Origin: Bacteroidota bacterium
Lineage (GTDB): Bacteria; Bacteroidota; Bacteroidia; Flavobacteriales; Weeksellaceae
Length of the DNA: 64,000 nucleotides
Direction of reading: 5' to 3'
Assembly: GCA_018902795.1 (NCBI GenBank)
Contig: JAHIQD010000002.1
Coordinates: 248,001 to 312,000 of the forward strand
Positions 1 through 7,794 of the stretch are shown here, piece by piece; position 1 is the first letter of the stretch; each line of letters starts with the position of its first letter. The notes below the pieces were generated by a model. It made no database searches and had not been told where the DNA came from. It saw nothing but the letters and a program-made list of their open reading frames with translations. The position numbers were made by a program, and so were the translations under genes.

Positions 1-35
1 TTCAGAGTCAGGTTTAAGCCTTTTTTTGCACTCAT
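1..35 (-). CDS. sdhB: Succinate dehydrogenase iron-sulfur subunit, 5' end only
   Basis: Only the first eleven codons lie in the window, beginning MSAKKGLNLTL. The gene runs leftward off the edge. It follows sdhA by 23 bases on the same strand, and this start resembles that of flavobacterial SdhB. The product would carry the Fe-S clusters that pass electrons from the SdhA flavin to the quinone site in SdhC. The assignment rests on operon order and the short N-terminus. Confidence 0.75.
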   Translation of the reverse strand, partial: MSAKKGLNLTL

Positions 36-58
36 TTTATTATTTACTTTTTTGGAGA

Positions 59-2071
59 TTATTTATAACTTCTGGTTTTAACTTCAATGTTTTCATAAAT
101 CAGGTCTTCTTTATGCATCACTTCCTGATTAATGTCCGCACCCTGATATTCCCAGGCTGCAACATATTTGAAATTCATATCATCTCTTTCCGCTTCTCCT
201 TCCGGAGTTGCATGATCCCAACGGAAATGACCTCCACAGGATTCCTCTCTCTTCAAAGCATCAATTGCCATCAGCTGTCCAAGTTCAAGAAAATCTGCAA
301 CCCTGAATGCTTTTTCCAGTTCAGGATTCATTTCGTTAGCTTCACCCGGAACTCTTACATCTTTCCAAAATTCATCTCTTACCTCAGCAATTTCTTTAAT
401 GGCTTCTCTTAAACCTTCAGGAGTTCTTCCCATTCCTACTTTATTCCACATAATGTGTCCTAATTTCTTGTGGAAATGATCTACTGAATGAGTTCCTTTA
501 TTGTTAATGAAGAAATTGATTTTATCCTGAACTTCTTTTTCAGCAGCATCAAAATCTGCAGTGTTTGTTGGAATTGCACCTGTTCTAATATCTGCTGAAA
601 GATAATCAGCAATCGTATAAGGAAGTACAAAATAACCGTCTGCCAAGCCCTGCATCAGTGCAGAAGCTCCTAATCTGTTCGCTCCGTGATCAGAGAAATT
701 AGCTTCTCCAAGTACGAAACATCCCGGAATAGTCGACTGCAGATTATAGTCAACCCAAACGCCGCCCATGGTATAATGAACCGCCGGATAAATTTTCATT
801 GGAGTTACATATGGATTTTCCCCAGTGATTTTTTCATACATCACAAAAAGGTTTCCGTATTTTTCTTCAATCCATGCTTTTCCCAAATCATAAATTTGCT
901 GATCGGTAGGATTGTGAATGTTTTTTTCAATAGCCGCTTCCCGACCTTTCTTAGTAATTTCTGTCGAGAAATCAAGATAAACACCTTCTTTGGTGTCGTT
1001 ATTTTCAATTCCGTAACCGGCATCACATCTTTCTTTCGCTGCTCTGGAAGCAACGTCACGCGGCACCAAGTTTCCGAAAGCCGGATATCTTCTTTCCAGA
1101 TAATAATCGCGGTTTTCTTCAGCAATATTTTCAGGTTTTAATTTCCCGGCACGAATTGCTTCTGCGTCTTCAATATTTTTAGGAACCCAGATTCTTCCTG
1201 AGTTTCTTAAAGATTCCGACATCAGAGTCAGTTTTGACTGCTGCGTTCCGTGAACAGGAATACAGGTCGGGTGAATCTGTACATAACAAGGATTTGCGAA
1301 ATACGCTCCTTTTTTATGAATTTTCCACGATGCAGAAACGTTGGATCCCATTGCGTTCGTAGAAAGGAAATATACGTTACCGTATCCACCGGAAGCAATT
1401 ACAACAGCATGTGCCGAGTGTCTTTCGATTTCTCCGGTTACTAAATTTCTTGCGATAATCCCTCTTGCTTTTCCGTCAACAATTACCAGTTCAAGCATTT
1501 CGTGACGGTTGTACATTTTAATTCTGCCTTTCCCGATTTGACGGCTCATGGCAGAGTAAGCTCCTAATAAAAGCTGTTGCCCGGTTTGTCCTTTAGCATA
1601 AAAAGTTCTTTTTACCTGAACACCACCGAAAGACCTGTTATCAAGCTGGCCGCCGTACTCTCTTCCGAAAGGTACGCCCTGCGCAACACACTGGTCAATA
1701 ATATTTGCAGATACTTCCGCCAAACGGTAAACATTGGATTCTCTTGCGCGGTAATCTCCACCTTTAATGGTGTCGTAAAACAACCTGTAAGTTGAATCTC
1801 CGTCTCCCTGATAATTTTTTGCAGCATTAATCCCACCTTGAGCTGCGATAGAGTGCGCTCTTCTTGGGGAATCCTGATAACAGAATGCTTTTACGTTGTA
1901 GCCCTGTTCAGCGAGAGTTGCTGCAGCAGAACCTCCAGCCAAACCTGTTCCTACAACGATGATATCAATTTTATCACGGTTGTTTGGTGCAACAAGGTTC
2001 ATGTGGTTTTTATGGTTTTTCCATTTGTCCGCTAATGGGCCGGCAGGAATTTTTGAATCTAATTTGCTCAT
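59..2071 (-). CDS. sdhA: Succinate dehydrogenase/fumarate reductase flavoprotein subunit
   Basis: Catalytic subunit of respiratory complex II; it oxidises succinate to fumarate at a covalently bound FAD on the inner face of the membrane. The 670 residues show the dinucleotide fold (VVGTGLAGGSAA, about 39-50), the flavin-linking His in RAHSIAAQGG (about 73), and the substrate-site stretch around HYTMGGVWVDY. The C-terminal REESCGGHFR region is typical of SdhA/FrdA. Length fits the Bacteroidota/epsilon-type enzyme that works with a single cytochrome b subunit. It is the second gene of a leftward sdhC-sdhA-sdhB operon, 105 bases after sdhC. Direction (SDH or fumarate reductase) cannot be decided from sequence; an aerobic flavobacterium suggests SDH. 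Confidence 0.97.
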   Translation of the reverse strand: MSKLDSKIPAGPLADKWKNHKNHMNLVAPNNRDKIDIIVVGTGLAGGSAAATLAEQGYNVKAFCYQDSPRRAHSIAAQGGINAAKNYQGDGDSTYRLFYDTIKGGDYRARESNVYRLAEVSANIIDQCVAQGVPFGREYGGQLDNRSFGGVQVKRTFYAKGQTGQQLLLGAYSAMSRQIGKGRIKMYNRHEMLELVIVDGKARGIIARNLVTGEIERHSAHAVVIASGGYGNVYFLSTNAMGSNVSASWKIHKKGAYFANPCYVQIHPTCIPVHGTQQSKLTLMSESLRNSGRIWVPKNIEDAEAIRAGKLKPENIAEENRDYYLERRYPAFGNLVPRDVASRAAKERCDAGYGIENNDTKEGVYLDFSTEITKKGREAAIEKNIHNPTDQQIYDLGKAWIEEKYGNLFVMYEKITGENPYVTPMKIYPAVHYTMGGVWVDYNLQSTIPGCFVLGEANFSDHGANRLGASALMQGLADGYFVLPYTIADYLSADIRTGAIPTNTADFDAAEKEVQDKINFFINNKGTHSVDHFHKKLGHIMWNKVGMGRTPEGLREAIKEIAEVRDEFWKDVRVPGEANEMNPELEKAFRVADFLELGQLMAIDALKREESCGGHFRWDHATPEGEAERDDMNFKYVAAWEYQGADINQEVMHKEDLIYENIEVKTRSYK

Positions 2072-2176
2072 TTTTAGAAATTTTTAATTTACTCAGAACT
2101 TTCTATTCTTTATTTGAGTTCGTGAATATTCCGAATATTAAATTTTAATAATTAGTGAATGATTAAAACTTAATAT

Positions 2177-2839
2177 TTATTGAGTTAAGAAATGATACAC
2201 TGCTATAAAAACAAAACCTGCAGGAATAAGGATCGAATACCATGTTCCCAATGCTTTGATCACAGGAGTATATTTCGGATGTCTTGCGCCAACAGACTGG
2301 AACGATGACTGGAAGCCATGTGCCAAATGCAATCCCAACAGCACAAAAGAAATCACATAGAAAGCTACCCGAATCGGATCAGCAAATTTTGCATGAAGTT
2401 CCGCCCAGAATCTTTCGTTGTCCGGAATGTTTGCTTCAACATATTTAAAACTGATTTCATGCCACCAAAAATCGTACAGGTGTAATCCTAAAAATGCTAA
2501 AACAACCAATCCCGAGATGATCATATTTCTCGACATCCAGGTAGAATTGGCCGAACCTTGGTTCACCGCATATTTTACCGGTCGTGCGCTTCGGTTCTTC
2601 AGCTCGAGAACGAAACCCATTACAAAGTGAAAAATTACCGCAAAACCTAGAACCGGCTGCATCAAAAACTGAATAAGCGGGTTATACCCCATAAATTCCG
2701 AAGCTGAGTTGAATGCACTCGGGCTGCAAACTGATAGCAAATTAACCGAAAGGTGCATGATAAGGAATATGAGCAAAAACATTGCAGACAATGCCATTGC
2801 GTACTTTCTACCAATAGTAGAACTTGTTAATCCTGCCAT
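2177..2839 (-). CDS. sdhC: Succinate dehydrogenase cytochrome b subunit (b558 family)
   Basis: Membrane anchor of complex II. At 220 residues it is the single-subunit, probably five-helix diheme type that replaces separate SdhC and SdhD in Bacteroidota, Bacillus and Wolinella. Hydrophobic segments contain His residues in IMHLSV, IFHFVMG, LGLHLYDFWWHE and LGLHLAHGFQ, the expected haem ligands. It passes electrons to menaquinone, as known for the family. First gene of the sdh operon, with a TAACTTTG -7 box 25 bases upstream of the ATG. Confidence 0.95.
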   Translation of the reverse strand: MAGLTSSTIGRKYAMALSAMFLLIFLIMHLSVNLLSVCSPSAFNSASEFMGYNPLIQFLMQPVLGFAVIFHFVMGFVLELKNRSARPVKYAVNQGSANSTWMSRNMIISGLVVLAFLGLHLYDFWWHEISFKYVEANIPDNERFWAELHAKFADPIRVAFYVISFVLLGLHLAHGFQSSFQSVGARHPKYTPVIKALGTWYSILIPAGFVFIAVYHFLTQ

Positions 2840-2863
2840 AATAATGTTTAAATTGAATTTTCA

Positions 2864-2871
2864 CAAAGTTA
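2864..2871 (-). promoter_or_regulatory. Bacteroidota -7 box (TAACTTTG) for sdhCAB
   Basis: The minus strand reads TAACTTTG, a full match to TAnnTTTG, 25 bases before the sdhC start. No good TTTG lies at the usual -33 distance, so only the -7 part is supported. Confidence 0.5.
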
Positions 2872-2997
2872 AAAAATTGTTAAGGTATAAAGAGGTGAGA
2901 AAAATCAGAATTTTTTAGTTTGTAATCTTTCTAAATAAGATTCTTCCCAACAACTTGTTGATTAGTAATAAATTAACAGCACCAAAAAACACCATTA

Positions 2998-4767
2998 TTA
3001 TTTCAACCGATACAACTTCCCTTCCACCACCACTTCCTGCACTTCGGGAGGCACCGTTTTTATTTCAAAATCATTTGTCCTACGGGAAGTTAAGTAAGGT
3101 TCTGCTACATATTTTTCAATTTTCCCGAGATTTGAATTCTCTTTCATAAAAAACTGAACTTTATTATTCCGTTTTACTGAAATAATTTTCTCCTTGAAGT
3201 ACTGATGTTCTAAAGTTTCGTTGATCTGGGAAGCTTTATAATTCAGTAAAAACCTCAACGCGACAAATGTGACTACAAAATAAGTCACTTTCAGAACATT
3301 TCTGGGATTAAATTTTATCACCGCAAAGCGTAAAAACCAAACGGCTACCAACGCAACAGCCACTTCCAGTAAAGTCATTGGAATCATTTTATAGAAAGCA
3401 AAATCGACATCTGCAAAGAGGTGAATGACGTCAAGAGTTTTAATAACTACCCAGTCGTAAACAAAATTCAGCCAGGAAAACTCTACTGAAAACCCGATGA
3501 TAACTGTCATCAGCAGAGAAAAAATAATTAAAATTTCCGAAAATGGAATGACAATTAAATTGGCGACAATCGAAACCATTGAGTATTGATGAAAATAATA
3601 AATCACCAATGGCAACGTAGCAATCTGCGCAGAAAAACTTACCGAAACCACATTTACCATCGCGTTCTGGAACTTATTTTTAGGTTTGGGCAGATATTTA
3701 AGAATAGGCTGATTGAGCCAGAATATTCCAAAAACTGCCGCAAAACTCAGCTGAAAGCCAACATCAAAAAACTGGTTCGTATCCGCAATGAGAATCGCAA
3801 AAGCCGCCACTGCCATCGCGTGAAGCAAATCGGGTTTTCGCTGTAACAATACAGAAATATAATAAGCAGAAATCATGATGCAGCTTCTAACAACCGAACT
3901 TCCGTAATCGATAAAGATGGCGAAAGCCCAGATTAATGCTAAAGAAATAAACGTTTTATAATTTCTTAGTTTTGGAGGAAACATCGGCTTTAAAACGATA
4001 AGAATCAGCCAGAAAATGATTGCCATGTGAGACCCTGAAATCGCCAGAACATGCATTAATCCTGATTTACTGAAATCCTGAACCGTTCCGTCATCCATTT
4101 CAGTCCGGTCTGCGAGGATAATCCCTTTTGTGAATTCGCGTGCTTTTTTACTGAAATCGGCCCGGTCGATCTTCTTCAATGTTTCGAGCCGCTTCTGTCT
4201 AATTTTCTCAGAAAAATCCAAATCATTCCGCACGCCAGGCTGAAATGAATTCGGCAGATACATCTGGAAATAAATATCTTTTCGCGATAAATACTTTCCA
4301 TAATCGAACTGAAAGTCGCTGTAAGGTTTCTGAAGTCTGTTGATGTACGCTTCAGCTTTATAATAATGAAGAAAATCAAGATCCTTCTCGGTTTTAGGTA
4401 CAGAAAGAACACTCAGAAATGACTGATTACCTTTCCATGCTTTCACTTCATACCGCCGGTTTTTCTCGTTGGAATTGAGTTTTCTGCTGATTTTGAAAAC
4501 GATATTTTCCTTGTTTTTCAGCTCAGGTAATTGAGGTTTCTTTGAATTCAGAAAATGAGCAAAAATTCCCAGAGAAAAGAACAGCAGAAAAAGCGAAACG
4601 TGACGAAAACGGTGAGCATAAAAATTATTGATCACATACAGTGACAGAGACAGGAAACCGAATACCAACAATATAAGGATATACTTAATCCCCACCGAAA
4701 AATAATCCTGCAAAAGAATTCCAAGATTAAAACAGATACAGAGAATAAGTAAAGGCTGTTTGTGCAA
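2998..4767 (-). CDS. comEC: ComEC/Rec2 family competence membrane protein
   Basis: Polytopic inner-membrane protein of the family that forms the DNA-uptake channel in natural transformation. The 589 residues begin with hydrophobic helices and a soluble OB-like region (DUF4131 type). The competence core follows, recognisable by GLMHVLAISGSHMAI and LADRTEMDDG, and then many helices. The C-terminal metallo-beta-lactamase domain of Bacillus-type ComEC is absent, as in many Bacteroidota homologues. It stands between sdhC and lpxB; the 55-base gap from lpxB suggests co-transcription. Transformation ability itself is inference. Confidence 0.88.
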   Translation of the reverse strand: MHKQPLLILCICFNLGILLQDYFSVGIKYILILLVFGFLSLSLYVINNFYAHRFRHVSLFLLFFSLGIFAHFLNSKKPQLPELKNKENIVFKISRKLNSNEKNRRYEVKAWKGNQSFLSVLSVPKTEKDLDFLHYYKAEAYINRLQKPYSDFQFDYGKYLSRKDIYFQMYLPNSFQPGVRNDLDFSEKIRQKRLETLKKIDRADFSKKAREFTKGIILADRTEMDDGTVQDFSKSGLMHVLAISGSHMAIIFWLILIVLKPMFPPKLRNYKTFISLALIWAFAIFIDYGSSVVRSCIMISAYYISVLLQRKPDLLHAMAVAAFAILIADTNQFFDVGFQLSFAAVFGIFWLNQPILKYLPKPKNKFQNAMVNVVSVSFSAQIATLPLVIYYFHQYSMVSIVANLIVIPFSEILIIFSLLMTVIIGFSVEFSWLNFVYDWVVIKTLDVIHLFADVDFAFYKMIPMTLLEVAVALVAVWFLRFAVIKFNPRNVLKVTYFVVTFVALRFLLNYKASQINETLEHQYFKEKIISVKRNNKVQFFMKENSNLGKIEKYVAEPYLTSRRTNDFEIKTVPPEVQEVVVEGKLYRLK

Positions 4768-4822
4768 GATAATTTTTTACAGGTAAATATATTGATCTTT
4801 ACCTATAAAAAGCACCGTAAAA

Positions 4823-5929
4823 TCACCCTTTTACTATGAGATCTGCTGCATGATCACTCGCTCCTTTTCCGCCCAATTTCTCCCGGAGAAGTTCAAAATC
4901 ATTCAGCATTTGCTGTCTTGATTCTCCTTCTAAAATCAGTTTCAGCTCTTTTACAAGGTTTTCGGTTTTAAGTTCATTCTGAATTAATTCCGTAACAATT
5001 TCCCTGTCCATAATTAAATTCACCAAAGAAATATATTTGATGTTTTTTACCACTCTTTTCCCTATTTCGTAGGAGATCCGGCTACTTCGGTAACAGACCA
5101 CTTCCGGAATGTTCAGCAATGCCGTTTCTAAAGTTGCAGTTCCCGATGTTACCAACGCGGCTTTCGAACACCTCAGCAAATCGTAGGTTTTATTCGAAAC
5201 AAAATGAACATTTTCATCCACATATTTCTGATAAAATTCTTTGGGCAAACTCGGCGCTCCCGCAATGACGAACTGATATTCTTTAAAAAACGGGCGAACC
5301 GAAAGCATCAACTCCAACATTTTGGTCACTTCCTGCTCTCTTGAACCCGGCAAAAGTGCAATGATTTCTTTTTCGTTAAGCTGATTTTCAGATTTGAACT
5401 GATGAATGTCAATGTTTGGTAAATCTGAGATGGCATCAAGCAAAGGATGTCCCACAAAATGCGCATCAACCTGATGTTTTCTGTAAAATTCTTTCTCGAA
5501 CGGAAGAATCACCAGCATTTCATCAACAAAATTTTTGATTTTTTCAACCCTGCCTTCCTTCCAGGCCCAAAGCTGCGGAGAAATATAATAAATTACTTTA
5601 ATTCCCAATGCCTTCGCGAATTCCGCAATCCTTAAATTAAATCCGGGATAATCGACCAAAACCAAAACATCCGGTTGATAATTGGAGAGATCTTCTTTGC
5701 AGAATTTAATGTTTTTAAGAATAGTTCTGAGATTTTTAGCCACTTCCAGAAAACCCATGAACGCTAACTCTTTGTAATGTTTCACAGGAGGAAACCCGGC
5801 AACCTGCGTCATTAAATCTCCACCCCAAAAACGGAATTCCGCTTCAGAATCTTTTTTAAGAATTGATTTCATTAAGTTGGAAGCGTGCAGATCTCCAGAA
5901 GCCTCACCGGCAATGATATAGTATTTCAC
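4823..5929 (-). CDS. lpxB: Lipid-A-disaccharide synthase
   Basis: GT19 glycosyltransferase that joins UDP-2,3-diacylglucosamine and lipid X to make the lipid A disaccharide at the inner membrane. Motifs of the family are present: YYIIAGEASGDLHASN at the start, VDYPGFNLRIA, YYISPQLWAWKEGR, FVGHPLLD, LLPGSREQEV and TSGTATLETALL. I chose the GTG at 5929 (368 residues). An upstream TTG at 5956 would add nine residues, but it sits inside a TATCTTTG promoter box, and LpxB proteins typically begin right at KYYIIAGE. The divergent neighbour is a DUF2480 protein. Confidence 0.93.
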   Translation of the reverse strand: MKYYIIAGEASGDLHASNLMKSILKKDSEAEFRFWGGDLMTQVAGFPPVKHYKELAFMGFLEVAKNLRTILKNIKFCKEDLSNYQPDVLVLVDYPGFNLRIAEFAKALGIKVIYYISPQLWAWKEGRVEKIKNFVDEMLVILPFEKEFYRKHQVDAHFVGHPLLDAISDLPNIDIHQFKSENQLNEKEIIALLPGSREQEVTKMLELMLSVRPFFKEYQFVIAGAPSLPKEFYQKYVDENVHFVSNKTYDLLRCSKAALVTSGTATLETALLNIPEVVCYRSSRISYEIGKRVVKNIKYISLVNLIMDREIVTELIQNELKTENLVKELKLILEGESRQQMLNDFELLREKLGGKGASDHAADLIVKG

Positions 5930-5943
5930 TCGTTTAAAAATTG

Positions 5944-5961
5944 TAATTTTGCTCAAAGATA
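5944..5961. promoter_or_regulatory. Overlapping divergent -7 boxes for lpxB and the DUF2480 gene
   Basis: Plus strand 5944-5951 reads TAATTTTG and would start a rightward transcript about 15 bases before the DUF2480 ATG. Minus strand 5954-5961 reads TATCTTTG and would start a leftward transcript ahead of the lpxB GTG. Both match TAnnTTTG. The geometry means the two transcripts would overlap by several bases at their 5' ends. Confidence 0.5.
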
Positions 5962-5971
5962 AAGATAAAAA

Positions 5972-6481
5972 ATGTCAGAAGATTTCGAAATAAAAAATAA
6001 AGTTGCAGACAGCGGTTTGGTAAATTTCGACCTTTCCGTGCTGGTTCCGAAAGGCAGAAGAATTGGGATTGACCTTAAAGATTTCCTTTACGAAGGGATG
6101 ATTCTTAAAGAAAAAGACTTCCGCGATAAAGTAAGCGCTATCAATACCGAAGATTACGCAGATTGTTACGTTTATATTTATAATTCTGCTGAGGCAATCG
6201 TTCCCCTTTGGGCATATTTTCTTCTTACGGCTAAAATTACAGATTCCGCTAAAAAAATCGTTTACGGAAACCGGGAAGATTTGGAAGTGCTTCTGATGCA
6301 CAACGCGATTCAGACCTACGATTTCAGTGAAATGACTGATAAAAGAATTTTGGTAAAAGGCTGTTCCGAAGAAAACATCCCTGAAAATGCGTACATCGAA
6401 CTTGTAGAGCAGTTAAAACCTATTGTAAAATCTTTAATGTTCGGTGAAGCCTGTTCGAATGTTCCCATTTTTAAGAATTAA
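5972..6481 (+). CDS. DUF2480 family protein
   Basis: Small soluble protein of 169 residues with no signal peptide or membrane segment. It belongs to a family nearly confined to Bacteroidota, recognised from the start pattern with NFDLSVLVPKGRR and from YVYIYNSAEAIVPLWAYFLL. No biochemical role is known to me. It is divergent from lpxB with overlapping promoter boxes and is followed by an independent promoter for the next gene, so it is probably monocistronic. Confidence 0.8.
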   Translation: MSEDFEIKNKVADSGLVNFDLSVLVPKGRRIGIDLKDFLYEGMILKEKDFRDKVSAINTEDYADCYVYIYNSAEAIVPLWAYFLLTAKITDSAKKIVYGNREDLEVLLMHNAIQTYDFSEMTDKRILVKGCSEENIPENAYIELVEQLKPIVKSLMFGEACSNVPIFKN

Positions 6482-6533
6482 ATTTTAACAGTTTTTTATT
6501 ATTTAAATAAAATAGTATCGGAACAGTATTTGG

Positions 6534-6541
6534 TAACTTTG
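6534..6541 (+). promoter_or_regulatory. -7 box (TAACTTTG) of the DUF937 gene
   Basis: TAACTTTG matches TAnnTTTG and lies 35 bases before the ATG of the DUF937 protein. No clear -33 TTTG is seen. Confidence 0.45.
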
Positions 6542-6576
6542 ATACTCACTATTTTTTAACAAAAAACGAACAAATT

Positions 6577-7242
6577 ATGAATTTAATTGATTTAATTACG
6601 GGAAACGCCGGTAATCAGGTTGCTTCACAAGCCGAAAACAAATTCGGTATCGATAAAAATCAAATTATTGCCCTTCTTGCCGTTGCGGCTCCACTGGTGA
6701 TTTCTTATCTGAGAAAAAAATCGCAGGACGATCCGAACGAAGCAGAAGCTTTAAACAGTGCTTTAGATAAAGACCATGATGGCAGCATCCTGGATAATCC
6801 TGCACAGGCAGAAGTCAGACAGCAGGAAGGTGACTCTATCCTAGACCATATTTTCGGAGGACAGAAACCTCAGGTGGAAAACCAGCTTTCTCAGAACACA
6901 GGTATTTCTATGGATAAAATCGGGCCGATATTAGCCATGTTGGCTCCATTAATCATGGGATATATCGGAAAAGAAAAACAGACCAGCGGAGTAAATTCGG
7001 GAGGCGGACTTGGTGATCTGTTGGGTGGAATCTTGGGCGGCGCACAAAATCAGGCGCAGTCACAGCCTTCCAATCCATTAAATGATATATTAGGGAGCGT
7101 TCTCGGCGGAGGTCCTCAGCAGTCATCTTCAGGAAACCCTTTGAATGACATTTTAGGCAGCGTTCTGGGAGGCGGCAACTCCGGTCAGCAGCAAGGCGGC
7201 CTGGGAGGTCTTTTAGGAAGTATCCTTGGCGGCGGAAAATAA
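6577..7242 (+). CDS. DUF937 domain-containing protein
   Basis: 221 residues. The DUF937 part has two similar blocks, one at the N-terminus (IALLAVAAPLVISYLRKK) and one near residues 115-130 (GPILAMLAPLIMGYIGKE), each ending in a short hydrophobic helix. From about residue 135 the protein is Gly-, Gln- and Ser-rich, with a 14-residue unit NPLNDILGSVLGGG present twice (about 166-179 and 187-200) and a shorter echo at the C-terminus. Function unknown; the tail looks aggregation-prone or amyloid-like, which is inference. It is convergent with the THX gene and shares its terminator. Confidence 0.8.
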   Translation: MNLIDLITGNAGNQVASQAENKFGIDKNQIIALLAVAAPLVISYLRKKSQDDPNEAEALNSALDKDHDGSILDNPAQAEVRQQEGDSILDHIFGGQKPQVENQLSQNTGISMDKIGPILAMLAPLIMGYIGKEKQTSGVNSGGGLGDLLGGILGGAQNQAQSQPSNPLNDILGSVLGGGPQQSSSGNPLNDILGSVLGGGNSGQQQGGLGGLLGSILGGGK

Positions 7243-7260
7243 TTACATCATTATATATAA

Positions 7261-7290
7261 AAAACCGAAGATTATTCTTCGGTTTTTTTC
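7261..7290. terminator. Bidirectional terminator between the DUF937 gene and THX
   Basis: Stem ACCGAAG/CTTCGGT with A-rich and T-rich arms on both sides. On the minus strand the hairpin contains the THX stop codon and last codons; on the plus strand it ends the DUF937 transcript. Confidence 0.8.
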
Positions 7291-7511
7291 TTTTTCGCAG
7301 CTTTAGGTTTCGTATCGGTTTCTAAATTCTCAGATTTGTCTGTCGGATAACCAACTTCCTCTCTTACTTTCTTTTTAGAATCTTTTTTATCATCCTCATC
7401 CAAAACTTTGACAGGAATATTTTTTACTGAACTTGATTTTCTCGGTCTCTTTTTTCCATAGCTCCCAGCGGTTACTTTTCCGCGTCTGGATTTCTGATCT
7501 CCTTTTCCCAT
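7272..7511 (-). CDS. 30S ribosomal protein THX family
   Basis: 79 residues starting MGKGDQKSRRGKVTAGSYGKKR, close to the conserved N-terminal peptide of ribosomal protein THX, which inserts into the head of the small subunit in Thermus and Bacteroidota. The rest is a highly charged Lys/Glu tail ending KAAKKKKTEE, longer than the conserved part and of unknown use. Stop codon and final codons lie within the terminator hairpin. A TAACTTTG box lies 30 bases upstream. Confidence 0.85.
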   Translation of the reverse strand: MGKGDQKSRRGKVTAGSYGKKRPRKSSSVKNIPVKVLDEDDKKDSKKKVREEVGYPTDKSENLETDTKPKAAKKKKTEE

Positions 7512-7540
7512 AATTAACAGTTTTTTATTGTTGATTTACA

Positions 7541-7548
7541 CAAAGTTA
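7541..7548 (-). promoter_or_regulatory. -7 box (TAACTTTG) of the THX gene
   Basis: Minus-strand TAACTTTG, matching TAnnTTTG, 30 bases before the THX ATG. No -33 TTTG at the expected distance. Confidence 0.45.
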
Positions 7549-7738
7549 ACTAAAATCCCTGAACTTAAATCTTAAAAATTCATAAACTTTGAACACCGCT
7601 CACAACTTATGTTTTTCCATAATACTTTCCCGCTTCCGATGTCGGCTGTCCTTTAGAGGCAGGTAAAAACCCGAAAAGGTAGTATTTGAAGTATCAGAAA
7701 ACTTCTAAAAGCCACTTCCTGCTTCCATGCAAAAATCT

Positions 7739-7746
7739 TATATTTG
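7739..7746 (+). promoter_or_regulatory. -7 box (TATATTTG) of aspS
   Basis: TATATTTG matches TAnnTTTG and would give a leader of roughly 40 bases before the aspS ATG. The rest of the 283-base gap from the THX start shows nothing else I can support apart from the THX promoter box. Confidence 0.5.
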
Positions 7747-7794
7747 CATGCATAAAATTTTAACCGACCAACGTCAACCAAAACGATTACTAAG

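Noticed and set aside
686..1141. Plus-strand frame opposite sdhA
   Set aside because: Antisense to an intact core gene, with no start context or recognisable domain.
5930..5956. TTG start for lpxB adding nine residues
   Set aside because: It overlaps the TATCTTTG box, and family members begin at KYYIIAGE.
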